NCBI GenBank assembly: GCA_016184235.1
Contig: JACPDC010000342.1
Location: 1-8,551, forward strand
Direction: 5' to 3'
Length of the DNA stretch: 8,551 nucleotides
Source: Deltaproteobacteria bacterium
Lineage (GTDB): Bacteria; Desulfobacterota; Binatia; UBA9968
In this document: piece by piece, positions 1 through 6,216 of the stretch
How positions within the stretch are numbered: the first letter of the stretch is position 1
How the letters are laid out: each line of letters starts with the position of its first letter
The notes under the pieces: generated by a model
What the model saw: the letters and a program-made list of their open reading frames with translations, nothing else
Database searches by the model: none
Told to the model about the DNA's origin: nothing
Program-made: the position numbers and the translations under genes

Positions 1-1562
1 TCGAGGAGATTCCGGTAGGCCCGCTGCGGGTCGGCAAAGCCGAGCCTTGCCAGTTCGGGGAGCAACAGCTCTTCCTGATCCAGGTCGTTCCAGATCTCGC
101 TCAGGCCCGGGCCGCTGCGGGAGCGCAGCTCTTTTTGCGCGCCGTAAAAAAGCCTGTCGAAGGCCCGCCGCACGGAGGCGGTCCGGCTCAGCAGATCGCG
201 GCGAAAGAGCTGCCACTCGCTTCGCCTGCCCCGCGCTTCGTAACCGAGCCGGCGGGCGAGCGCCCGCCGGCCCGCGTCGTCTCCGGGGATGGAATGGACA
301 TGGCCCTCCTGAACCATTTGAATCTTGTGCTCGACATCGCGCAGAAAGCGGTAGGCGTCGCTGAGTTTCGCCTTCTCCCGCGGGGAGATGAAGCCGTGGC
401 CGGCGAGCAGCTCCAGGGCGCGCAAGGTGTTCTGCTGGCGCACGCCGGGCTCGGCGCCGCCGTTCAGGAGCTGCAGCGCCTGGGCAAAAAATTCGATCTC
501 GCGGATGCCGCCGTATCCGAGCTTGACGTTGCTCTTTTCGTTTTGCGGGCCGAGGAGCTCCCGCTGGATGCGCATCTTCATGTGCCTTAGCTCCTCGATC
601 GTCGTAAAGTCGAGGTAGCGGCGGTAGACGAACGGCTCGACATCGCGCAGGAACCGGGTTCCCAGCTCTGCGGCCCCGGCCACCGCTCTGGCCTTGATCA
701 GGGCGGATCTCTCCCAGCACTGGCCCCAGGACTCGTAGTAGAGCAGGGCGGAGCCAAGGGATTGGACCAGGGGGCCGTTGCGCCCCAGGGGCCTGAGCCT
801 CAGGTCGATGCGAAAGACGAAGCCATCCTCCGTGATATCTCCGACCACGCGGGTGATCCTCTCCGCCAGCGTGTGAAAGAATTGGCGCGGGGTTGTCTTC
901 CCCTTGCCACCTCCGGCGCTCTCGCCCTCGTCTTCCTCGTAAAGGTAGATGATGTCTATGTCGGAGCTGAAATTGAGCTCTTCGCCTCCCAGTTTTCCCA
1001 TGCCCAGGATCACGAAGCGGTTTGGTTTGTCGCCGCCGGGAAGAGAGAGCGCTCCGAAATCTTTTTCCACCTCCGACCGGCAGAAACGGTAGGCTATCTC
1101 CAGGGACGCCTCGGCCAGGGCGCTCAGCTCTCTTGTCGTTTCTTCGACGCTGACGGAGGGAGACAAGTCTCTCGCGCCGATGCGGAGGTACTCTCTTTGC
1201 TTGTGTCGGCGCAGCAGGCGGGCAAGCTCGTCCCCGGACGCGCACCGCCTTAGCGCGGGCGCCAGCTCGGCCAGATGGTCCGATGTGGTTTTCTGCTCTG
1301 TCGCAATCTGTCGCAGGAAAAGGTCAGGCCAATCCCGGCCCTGCCGGATCAGGACATCGCTCAGATAGGCGCTGCCGCCGAGGAGCCGGAACAGGGAAGG
1401 GAGATCGCTCGCGGGAATTTTATTGAAAGACTTTGCGCTCCCGCTCTCGATCAGCCGGGCGAGGTTCGCGCGGGCGAGCGCGGGAGAGGGGCTATTCTTA
1501 ATCAGCCGCGCTATCTTTTGCCGATGGCCGAGAGAGGAGAGGAGTTTGCGCAGATCGTTCAC
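1..1562 (-). CDS. glnE: Glutamine synthetase adenylyltransferase/adenylyl-removing enzyme GlnE, N-terminal ~520 codons (3' end outside window)
   Basis: GlnE adds AMP to glutamine synthetase, and removes it, in response to nitrogen status through PII. Only the N-terminal (adenylyl-removing) domain and the start of the linker are present. Reading the minus strand from GTG at 1562 shows GMGKLGG at residues 187-193, followed by NFSSDIDIIY (197-206). D201 and D203 are the nucleotidyltransferase metal-binding aspartates, matching the FSSDID motif of E. coli GlnE. Further family blocks are FRIDLRLRPLG (about 250), YYESWGQCWERSALIKAR (about 275), PFVYRRYLDF (about 310) and GGIREIEFFAQ (about 350). 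The frame is open to base 1. The start is GTG because an in-frame TAG lies four codons upstream; the nearest Shine-Dalgarno-like GAAGGA is rather far away (about 17 nt). The gene is divergent from the ATPase at 1675. The C-terminal adenylylating domain cannot be judged. Very confident in the family. Confidence 0.96.
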   Translation of the reverse strand, partial: MNDLRKLLSSLGHRQKIARLIKNSPSPALARANLARLIESGSAKSFNKIPASDLPSLFRLLGGSAYLSDVLIRQGRDWPDLFLRQIATEQKTTSDHLAELAPALRRCASGDELARLLRRHKQREYLRIGARDLSPSVSVEETTRELSALAEASLEIAYRFCRSEVEKDFGALSLPGGDKPNRFVILGMGKLGGEELNFSSDIDIIYLYEEDEGESAGGGKGKTTPRQFFHTLAERITRVVGDITEDGFVFRIDLRLRPLGRNGPLVQSLGSALLYYESWGQCWERSALIKARAVAGAAELGTRFLRDVEPFVYRRYLDFTTIEELRHMKMRIQRELLGPQNEKSNVKLGYGGIREIEFFAQALQLLNGGAEPGVRQQNTLRALELLAGHGFISPREKAKLSDAYRFLRDVEHKIQMVQEGHVHSIPGDDAGRRALARRLGYEARGRRSEWQLFRRDLLSRTASVRRAFDRLFYGAQKELRSRSGPGLSEIWNDLDQEELLLPELARLGFADPQRAYRNLL

Positions 1563-1643
1563 GTTTTTAAGCTATTAGTTCCTTCGAAAAGCTTCAAGCC
1601 CTCTCCTCTTTTGATGGACAAGCCAGGCGGGCCGAGACCTAGC

Positions 1644-1682
1644 TTGACGACAGTCTCGTCATTTGTCATGATATATGACGAT
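1644..1682 (+). promoter_or_regulatory. Possible promoter and operator-like half-site cluster upstream of the AAA_14 ATPase
   Basis: A -35-like TTGACG (1644-1649) is followed after 17 bp by CATGAT (1667-1672), a weak -10 with 4 of 6 consensus bases. The same stretch holds TGACGA at 1645-1650, its reverse complement TCGTCA at 1656-1661, and TGACGA again at 1676-1681. A second inverted repeat is GTCAT (1665-1669)/ATGAC (1675-1679). These symmetric half-sites overlap both promoter elements and the start codon, as an autorepressor site would. The promoter call is by eye; the repeats are directly visible. Confidence 0.35.
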
Positions 1683-2847
1683 GGACTCGACAGAAACTCA
1701 GGGCTTGAGCAGCCCGTATATTGAACGGCTCCTTGATCTCCCGCGGCTGCTCTCGAAGCGATCCCATTTCCTCTTCGGCCCGCGCCAAACCGGCAAGAGC
1801 TTTCTCATCGCCCATACTTTGACTGGGGTGCGGCTCTACGACCTGCTGGAAAGCTCCACCTATGTTACGCTGAGTCAGAATCCCGGCCGGATCGCCGAGG
1901 AGCTTACCCCTCGGGACCGCACCGTGGTCATTGATGAGATCCAGCGCCTGCCCGAGCTTCTCAACGAGGTACACCGCCTGATCGAAAAGCGCGGCATCCG
2001 ATTTCTGCTCACAGGCTCCAGCGCCCGCAAGCTCCGTCGCGGGGGAGTGAATCTGCTGGGGGGCCGCGCCCGAACGAAGTATCTCCACCCGCTTACCTAC
2101 CGGGAGCTGGGCGCTCACTTCGACATCTACCGCGCTCTGGACCGGGGACTGTTGCCTGCGATTTACTTTTCGGACGACCCTAAAGCGGACCTGGACGCTT
2201 ATGCGGGGTCGTATCTGCAACAGGAGATCGTAGCGGAGGGCGCTACGCGCAATGTGCCGGCCTTCAGCCGCTTTCTCAGGGTGGCCGCGTTGTGTAACGG
2301 CACCATCGTCAACTTCACTAACGTTGGCAATGACGCCCAGGTAGCCCGAACGACCGTCTATGAATATTTCGAGATCCTGAAAGACACCCTCGTTCTCCAC
2401 GAGCTGCCCGCCTGGCGCAAGTCCAGGAAGCGAAAGCCGTTAGCTTCGTCCAAATACTATTTCTTCGATGTCGGGGTTGTTGCCGCGCTCCAGCGCCGGA
2501 TATTTCATCCGGGTACGCCGGAATTCGGCCAGGCATTGGAGACCTATCTCATGCACGAGTTAGTCAGCTATAGGGACTACGTGTCCGAGGAGCCGGTGAG
2601 CTACTGGCGCTCCACATCCGGTTTCGAAGTCGATTTCATCATTGGCGATCACACGGCTGTTGAGGTCAAGAGCAAAGAGAATGTATCTCAGGCGGATCTT
2701 AAGTCGCTGTGCGCGCTGGCGGAAGAGCAAAAGCTCAAACGCTATTTGTGTGTGAGCTTTGAGAAACGGCGCCGCCAGGTCGGGGGGATCGCGGTTCTTC
2801 CGGTGCGGGAGTTTCTGGATACTCTATGGGCCGGGGGGTACTCCTAG
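1675..2847 (+). CDS. AAA_14/DUF4143-family ATPase, stand-alone
   Basis: A 390-residue protein of the widespread but poorly understood AAA_14 plus DUF4143 family. Walker A is GPRQTGKS (35-42), Walker B is VVIDEIQ (84-90), and LLTGSSARKL (111-120) is the typical sensor segment. A helix-turn-helix-like block, AQVARTTVYEYFEIL (221-235), sits in the DUF4143 part. The C-terminus has VDF (D320) and VEVKSK (E330, K332), the D...ExK spacing of a PD-(D/E)XK nuclease-like fold that this family often carries. The length is normal for the family. The start must be ATG 1675 or ATG 1681, because an in-frame TGA lies at 1669-1671. No Shine-Dalgarno is visible upstream, so translation may be leaderless. It stands alone between glnE (divergent) and the PNPOx gene (convergent). 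Proposed roles for relatives (defence, DNA metabolism, toxin-antitoxin-like) are unproven; none can be chosen here. Confidence 0.92.
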   Translation: MTMDSTETQGLSSPYIERLLDLPRLLSKRSHFLFGPRQTGKSFLIAHTLTGVRLYDLLESSTYVTLSQNPGRIAEELTPRDRTVVIDEIQRLPELLNEVHRLIEKRGIRFLLTGSSARKLRRGGVNLLGGRARTKYLHPLTYRELGAHFDIYRALDRGLLPAIYFSDDPKADLDAYAGSYLQQEIVAEGATRNVPAFSRFLRVAALCNGTIVNFTNVGNDAQVARTTVYEYFEILKDTLVLHELPAWRKSRKRKPLASSKYYFFDVGVVAALQRRIFHPGTPEFGQALETYLMHELVSYRDYVSEEPVSYWRSTSGFEVDFIIGDHTAVEVKSKENVSQADLKSLCALAEEQKLKRYLCVSFEKRRRQVGGIAVLPVREFLDTLWAGGYS

Positions 2848-2871
2848 GAGGTCTCTTGCGGGCTAGACTTG

Positions 2872-3288
2872 TCATAGTTTTCCCCAGCTTGTCACGCGGG
2901 CCGGCGTGATGCGGATCATCGGACGATCGTGGATCGCCATGCGGCGGTACTGGGGATATTTCTGCCGCAAGAGAAGCACGGCCTTTTTGTGTTGCTGTCC
3001 TCGGAACAGGATTGTCGCCCTTCCGGTAATCAGCGCATAGGCCAGCCTCTTCCAGTTCTCGTCGTAATGGTCGATGACAACGGCGACGCGGGGGTTGGCC
3101 CGGATGTTTTTGATTCTCTTGAGCTTCAGCGGCGAGCTTTTTTTGGGCTTCTCATCGATAGGGGAATAAAGCGCCTTCCCGTCGAAAACAAAGCAGATGG
3201 GAATGACGTGGGGCTGGCCGTTTCTATCGGTGGTCGCCAGGTGCGCGACGCGGGCGGAGCGGACAAAAAATTTGACCCTGCTGGTCAC
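2872..3288 (-). CDS. PNPOx-fold oxidoreductase, probable F420-dependent type (TIGR03668/Rv0121-like)
   Basis: A 138-residue split-barrel flavin/deazaflavin-binding protein. The N-terminal strand pair ARVAHLATTDRNGQPHVIPICFVFDG (12-37) is the classic PNPOx opening. The segment SPIDEKPKK (42-50), then LKRIKNIRANPRVAVVIDHYDENW (56-79), and a C-terminal tryptophan in VTSWGKL (132-138) closely resemble the Rv0121-type family annotated as probable F420-dependent enzymes. Members are small cytosolic reductases or cofactor-binding proteins; the substrate is unknown. The start is GTG 3288, giving the usual family length; no ATG is in frame upstream before a stop. A GGAA lies almost against the start, so ribosome binding is weak. 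It is the last gene of the minus-strand run, 72 bp after the decarboxylase-like gene and convergent with the ATPase at a 24-bp gap. Family call is strong; the cofactor (F420 or FMN) is inferred from similarity alone. Confidence 0.88.
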   Translation of the reverse strand: MTSRVKFFVRSARVAHLATTDRNGQPHVIPICFVFDGKALYSPIDEKPKKSSPLKLKRIKNIRANPRVAVVIDHYDENWKRLAYALITGRATILFRGQQHKKAVLLLRQKYPQYRRMAIHDRPMIRITPARVTSWGKL

Positions 3289-3306
3289 TTCCGTTAATAG
3301 TTCATT

Positions 3307-3347
3307 CGTATATTCGTTATTCGATTAGACGAGTCAACGTATAACGA
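3307..3347 (-). promoter_or_regulatory. Inverted repeat and weak promoter-like elements upstream of the PNPOx gene
   Basis: In the AT-richer 72-bp gap before the PNPOx gene, TCGTTAT (3314-3320) and ATAACGA (3341-3347) form a 7-bp perfect inverted repeat with a 20-bp spacer. On the minus strand, TTGACT (3337-3332) lies inside the spacer, with TATACG (3312-3307) 19 bp further on. This could be an operator around a weak promoter. The same bases could also form a small RNA hairpin between the two genes. Low confidence in function. Confidence 0.25.
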
Positions 3348-3360
3348 GTAACGGGTTTTC

Positions 3361-4356
3361 TTAGATTTTGAATTCCCCCACCACATTCGGGGCGAAGACC
3401 TCTTCGACTTTGAGCGGCCTGTCGATCAGCCCCTGCTCCTGCATGTAGCGGATCAGGGTCTCGAGGACGTGGCGGTTGGGCTCGATGCCGTAGGGCCACC
3501 AGTCCGCTCCGAAAAGCGATTTCAGCTCTTCGACCTCGGCGAAGAGCCACGGCAGCGTGGCGGCGTGCGTGTTGGTGATCTTGAGCATCGCGCCGATGGC
3601 GCGCTCCTTCGCCTCTGAGAAGGCCTTGTAGAGACTGCGCGCGACCCAGGGGTGCTGCTCGTAAAGCGCCCTGCGGATGACCAGCACGTGCATGATGGGG
3701 AAGGTCTTGGTTCTCCTGTAATAGTCCATTTCGACTTCTTTGTAATTCGGGAAAAGGCGCCGGATTTTGGGCGACCCTTTGACGAACGAAGAAGGGGCCC
3801 GCGCCGAGATCAGCGCGTCGATCTCGCGGCTCTCGAGCATCCCGTTCAAGGTCTTGTCATCGGCGATGGGAGTCACCCTGATCTCAGGGGGAAGCTTCAG
3901 GGCCACGCGCTCCTTTCGCCCTGTCTCTTCCTGCCCGCCGACGAACCACTGCATCTCATGAGTCTTGACCCCGTAGTCGTCCTGGAGCATGCCGCGGATC
4001 CACACCGCGGCGGTGATGGAATATTCCGGGGCGCCGACTTTTTTGCCCTTGAAGTCCTGGGGCTTCTGGATTCCCGAATCGGCGTTGATGAAGATGCAGG
4101 AGTGTCTGAAAAAGCGCGAAGGAAAAACCGGGATCGCCGCGAAGGGGGCGTTGCCCCGGCTCACCATGGTGATCTGATTGGAAAGGGACATCTCGGAGGC
4201 GTCGAACTCCCTGTGGCCGCCCATGCGCCAGAAGATCTCCTCGGCCTGGAGCGGGAGATAATTGAGACGGATTCCCTCCGGCTGAACCGAGCCGTCCTGG
4301 AGCGCCTTGGTCCTGTCATAGTCGCCGCAAGCCACAGTGAGATGCAGTTTTTCCAC
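3361..4356 (-). CDS. 4,5-dihydroxyphthalate decarboxylase-like protein (periplasmic-binding-protein fold, no signal peptide)
   Basis: A 331-residue protein with the two-lobe fold shared by NMT1/THI5-type binding proteins and 4,5-dihydroxyphthalate decarboxylase (Pht5). Family features are the opening LHLTVACGDYDRTKAL (4-19), FDASEMSLSN (51-60), AIPVFPSRFFRHSCIFIN (74-91), and GKKVGAPEYSITAAVWIRGML (104-124) followed by YGV. The C-terminus has PYGIEPNRHVLETLIRYMQEQGL (288-310), typical of this group. The start is GTG 4356 because AAGGAGG (4367-4361) lies 4 nt before it; a longer reading from TTG 4377 would run through that ribosome site. There is no signal peptide or lipobox, so the product should be cytosolic, which favours an enzyme over an ABC solute receptor. 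It lies 192 bp after the permease and 72 bp before the PNPOx gene, same strand. The real substrate is unknown; many relatives are annotated as decarboxylase by similarity only. Confidence 0.87.
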   Translation of the reverse strand: MEKLHLTVACGDYDRTKALQDGSVQPEGIRLNYLPLQAEEIFWRMGGHREFDASEMSLSNQITMVSRGNAPFAAIPVFPSRFFRHSCIFINADSGIQKPQDFKGKKVGAPEYSITAAVWIRGMLQDDYGVKTHEMQWFVGGQEETGRKERVALKLPPEIRVTPIADDKTLNGMLESREIDALISARAPSSFVKGSPKIRRLFPNYKEVEMDYYRRTKTFPIMHVLVIRRALYEQHPWVARSLYKAFSEAKERAIGAMLKITNTHAATLPWLFAEVEELKSLFGADWWPYGIEPNRHVLETLIRYMQEQGLIDRPLKVEEVFAPNVVGEFKI

Positions 4357-4360
4357 GATG

Positions 4361-4367
4361 CCTCCTT
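4361..4367 (-). promoter_or_regulatory. Ribosome binding site fixing the start of the decarboxylase-like gene
   Basis: On the minus strand AAGGAGG is a full-strength Shine-Dalgarno, 4 nt before GTG 4356. It decides against the longer TTG start at 4377. It directly follows, and by one base overlaps, the right arm of the closing stem of the structured segment upstream, so folding could affect access to it. Confidence 0.75.
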
Positions 4368-4491
4368 GCAGGGGCAATAAACTTCGCCTGACTTCGTTTA
4401 TCGCCTCTCGTCTCCTTGCAACGTACCGAAGGACGTACGCCTCAGTCGCCTCGAGGCTCGCGCCTCGTCATGCTCGCTTCTTGCCCCTGCA
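4367..4491 (-). repeat. 125-bp structured segment: closing inverted repeat with three internal hairpins
   Basis: The whole gap between permease and decarboxylase-like gene (4357-4548) has no credible ORF, but most of it can fold. TGCAGGGGCAA (4367-4377) and TTGCCCCTGCA (4481-4491) are an 11-bp perfect inverted repeat closing 103 bp. Inside are three hairpins: ATAAAC/GTTTAT (4377-4382 with 4396-4401); ACGTAC/GGACGT with a CGAA loop (4421-4436, one mismatch); and CGAGGC/GCCTCG with a TCGC loop (4452-4467). Base 4377 is shared between the closing stem and the first hairpin. CGCCTC occurs four times (4402, 4438, 4447, 4461). No T-run follows, so a simple terminator is unlikely. It could be a structured 5' leader of the downstream gene or a palindromic dispersed repeat. 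I do not recognise a known RNA family. Confidence 0.5.
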
Positions 4492-4548
4492 TGCTGTTTT
4501 GACGATTCCACGTTCGATGTGTTTGGCTTTGCCCAACGACGCTCCAGG

Positions 4549-6216
4549 CTACTTCGTGTCCCAGCGGGAGAGCCTTTGGGCGATAGCAATCAGGATGATG
4601 GAGATGAGTGAAATGACCAGCCCGATCGCCGCCACGCGGCCGCGCATGCCGTCGAGATAGAGGAAATAGAGCAGCGGCCCGAGCGGCTCGGAGCCCGGGC
4701 TATAAAGGAACAGGGAAGCGCTGAACTCGCGCATGAAGATGGTGGCAAGAATGATCCAGCCGGCCACGACTCCCGGCCGCATCATCGGAATAAGGATGCG
4801 GCGAAAGGTCGCCAGAAAGCCGGCGCCACAGACGATGGAGGCCTCTTCGAGCTCGCGGTGGATCTGGATGATAGTGCTGCTGACTGCCCTGAGCCCGTAA
4901 GGGAGGAAGCGCGTGACATAGGCGATCATAATGATCCAGATCGTGGCATAGACGGGTATCGGGAAGTCCACGTAAGCCCAGAGGAGGCCGAGGGCGAGCG
5001 CAGTCCCGGGAAAGGCCCAGGGAATAAAAACCAATCCCTCCAGGAGACCTCTGGCCGCGATCTTTGTTCTCACCGTGATGTACGAGGTCAGTGAGGCCAG
5101 GAGCATGCAGAGAGAGGCCCCAACGATGGCTAAAAAGAGGCTGTTGCCGAAGGCCCGGTAAACCCTGTCGTTGTCCGCGATGTAGCGAAAGTTGTCGAGG
5201 GTCAGGTTCTTCCAGGTCTCCCAGGTGGGGACGTGGTAGTAAGGGAGAACCGACATGAGCAGCAGGACCATGAACGGCAGGATCACCATCAGGGTGAGAA
5301 GAATAAAGGCCACCGCCGAGGCGAGGGTTCTCCATCCGCCCAGATCGATTTGGTGCGGGCGAAAGCCCTTCCCGGTTACCGTGGAGAAGCTTTCGACCTG
5401 AGAGGTGAAACGGCGGTACAGATAAACAAAAACCAGCGCGATCACGAGGATCCCCACCCCGTAGGTCGCGGCGAGGTTGTGGTTGGTCGGAAAAGAGCCC
5501 AGGGCCTCGCGCCAGATCTTGGTCGTGAAGACTTCGATCCTTGCGGGCAGGGCGATGATGGCCGGAGTGTCGAAGCTTTCAACGGCCCGGACGAAATTCA
5601 AAGTCCCGGCCGCGAGCACAGCCGGCCTCATCAGGGGAAAGGTGATGCGCGTCGCCACGCCGAACTCGCCCGAGCCGAGGGTCTTGGCCGACTCCTCCAG
5701 GGCGGGATCCATGCTCTTCATGGCCGCGGCGATGATAAGAAAGGCGAGCGGCGTGAGAATCAAGCCCTCCACGAAGATCAGTCCTGGGATGGAATAGATG
5801 TTGAACAGACCGCTTTCCAAGCCGAACCATTGCATGAGTATGGCGTTGATCAGGCCGTTGTTCGGGTTCAGGAGCAGGACCCAGGAAATGGAAATCAGGA
5901 TAGGGGGCATGATGTTGGGAACAATGGCCGTCAACTCGAAGAGCTTTCTAAAAGGCGCGTTGGTCCGGATCGTGATCCAGGCCAGGGTCAAGGCTAGAAT
6001 CACGGAGAGTCCGGATGCTCCTATGCCGAAGATAAACGAGGTGAGGATCAGGCGGTAGGCCTCCGGATCCGAGTAGGCCTGGATATAGTTGTTGAGCGTA
6101 AAATGGCCCGGAACCCCGAGCGGCGCGTCGGTAAAGCTGCCGTACAGGAGAAAAAAGCTCGGGTAGAGGCTGAGAAAGGCGATGATTCCCGCCACTCCCA
6201 GGAAAACCCAATTCAC
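4549..6216 (-). CDS. ABC importer permease, ferric-iron type, two permease domains fused
   Basis: A 555-residue inner-membrane protein with about twelve hydrophobic segments, in the FbpB/AfuB/SfuB style where two homologous permease halves form one chain. Each half carries the EAA loop that docks on the ATP-binding subunit: LEESAKTLGSGEFGVATRI, with PLMRP (about 173-198), and LEEASIVCGAGFLATFRRI, with PMMRP (about 456-481). The first membrane segment begins at residue 3, and the last ends just before the basic tail QRLSRWDTK. The start GTG 6216 overlaps the TGA of the binding-protein gene (GTGA), with no separate Shine-Dalgarno, which suggests translational coupling. Family length is normal. 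The substrate is not certain: iron(III), but also phosphonate-, thiamine- and polyamine-type importers share this layout. No ATPase gene follows, which is unusual for such operons. Confidence 0.94.
   Translation of the reverse strand: MNWVFLGVAGIIAFLSLYPSFFLLYGSFTDAPLGVPGHFTLNNYIQAYSDPEAYRLILTSFIFGIGASGLSVILALTLAWITIRTNAPFRKLFELTAIVPNIMPPILISISWVLLLNPNNGLINAILMQWFGLESGLFNIYSIPGLIFVEGLILTPLAFLIIAAAMKSMDPALEESAKTLGSGEFGVATRITFPLMRPAVLAAGTLNFVRAVESFDTPAIIALPARIEVFTTKIWREALGSFPTNHNLAATYGVGILVIALVFVYLYRRFTSQVESFSTVTGKGFRPHQIDLGGWRTLASAVAFILLTLMVILPFMVLLLMSVLPYYHVPTWETWKNLTLDNFRYIADNDRVYRAFGNSLFLAIVGASLCMLLASLTSYITVRTKIAARGLLEGLVFIPWAFPGTALALGLLWAYVDFPIPVYATIWIIMIAYVTRFLPYGLRAVSSTIIQIHRELEEASIVCGAGFLATFRRILIPMMRPGVVAGWIILATIFMREFSASLFLYSPGSEPLGPLLYFLYLDGMRGRVAAIGLVISLISIILIAIAQRLSRWDTK

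Noticed and set aside
1666..2400. 244-codon minus-strand frame antisense to the AAA_14 ATPase
   Set aside because: The plus strand has intact Walker motifs and family blocks throughout; the antisense product has none.
2841..2850. Palindrome CTCCTAGGAG at the ATPase stop codon as a bidirectional terminator
   Set aside because: It has no loop and no T-run on either strand; a 10-bp palindrome is weak evidence.
4452..4467. Rho-independent terminator after the permease
   Set aside because: A strong GC stem, but no T-run follows on the minus strand; it fits better as part of the larger fold.
4367..4491. Integron attC site
   Set aside because: It has the size and symmetry, but the ends lack the GTTRRRY/RYYYAAC core pairs and no integrase or cassette genes are near.
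4510..4519. Ten-base sequence CATCGAACGT shared, in inverse orientation, with 7579-7588
   Set aside because: Dozens of chance 10-mer matches are expected in a window this long, and the flanks do not align convincingly.
4398..4589. 63-codon minus-strand frame between permease and decarboxylase-like gene
   Set aside because: No domain; it coincides with the inverted-repeat segment and overlaps the permease end in another frame.
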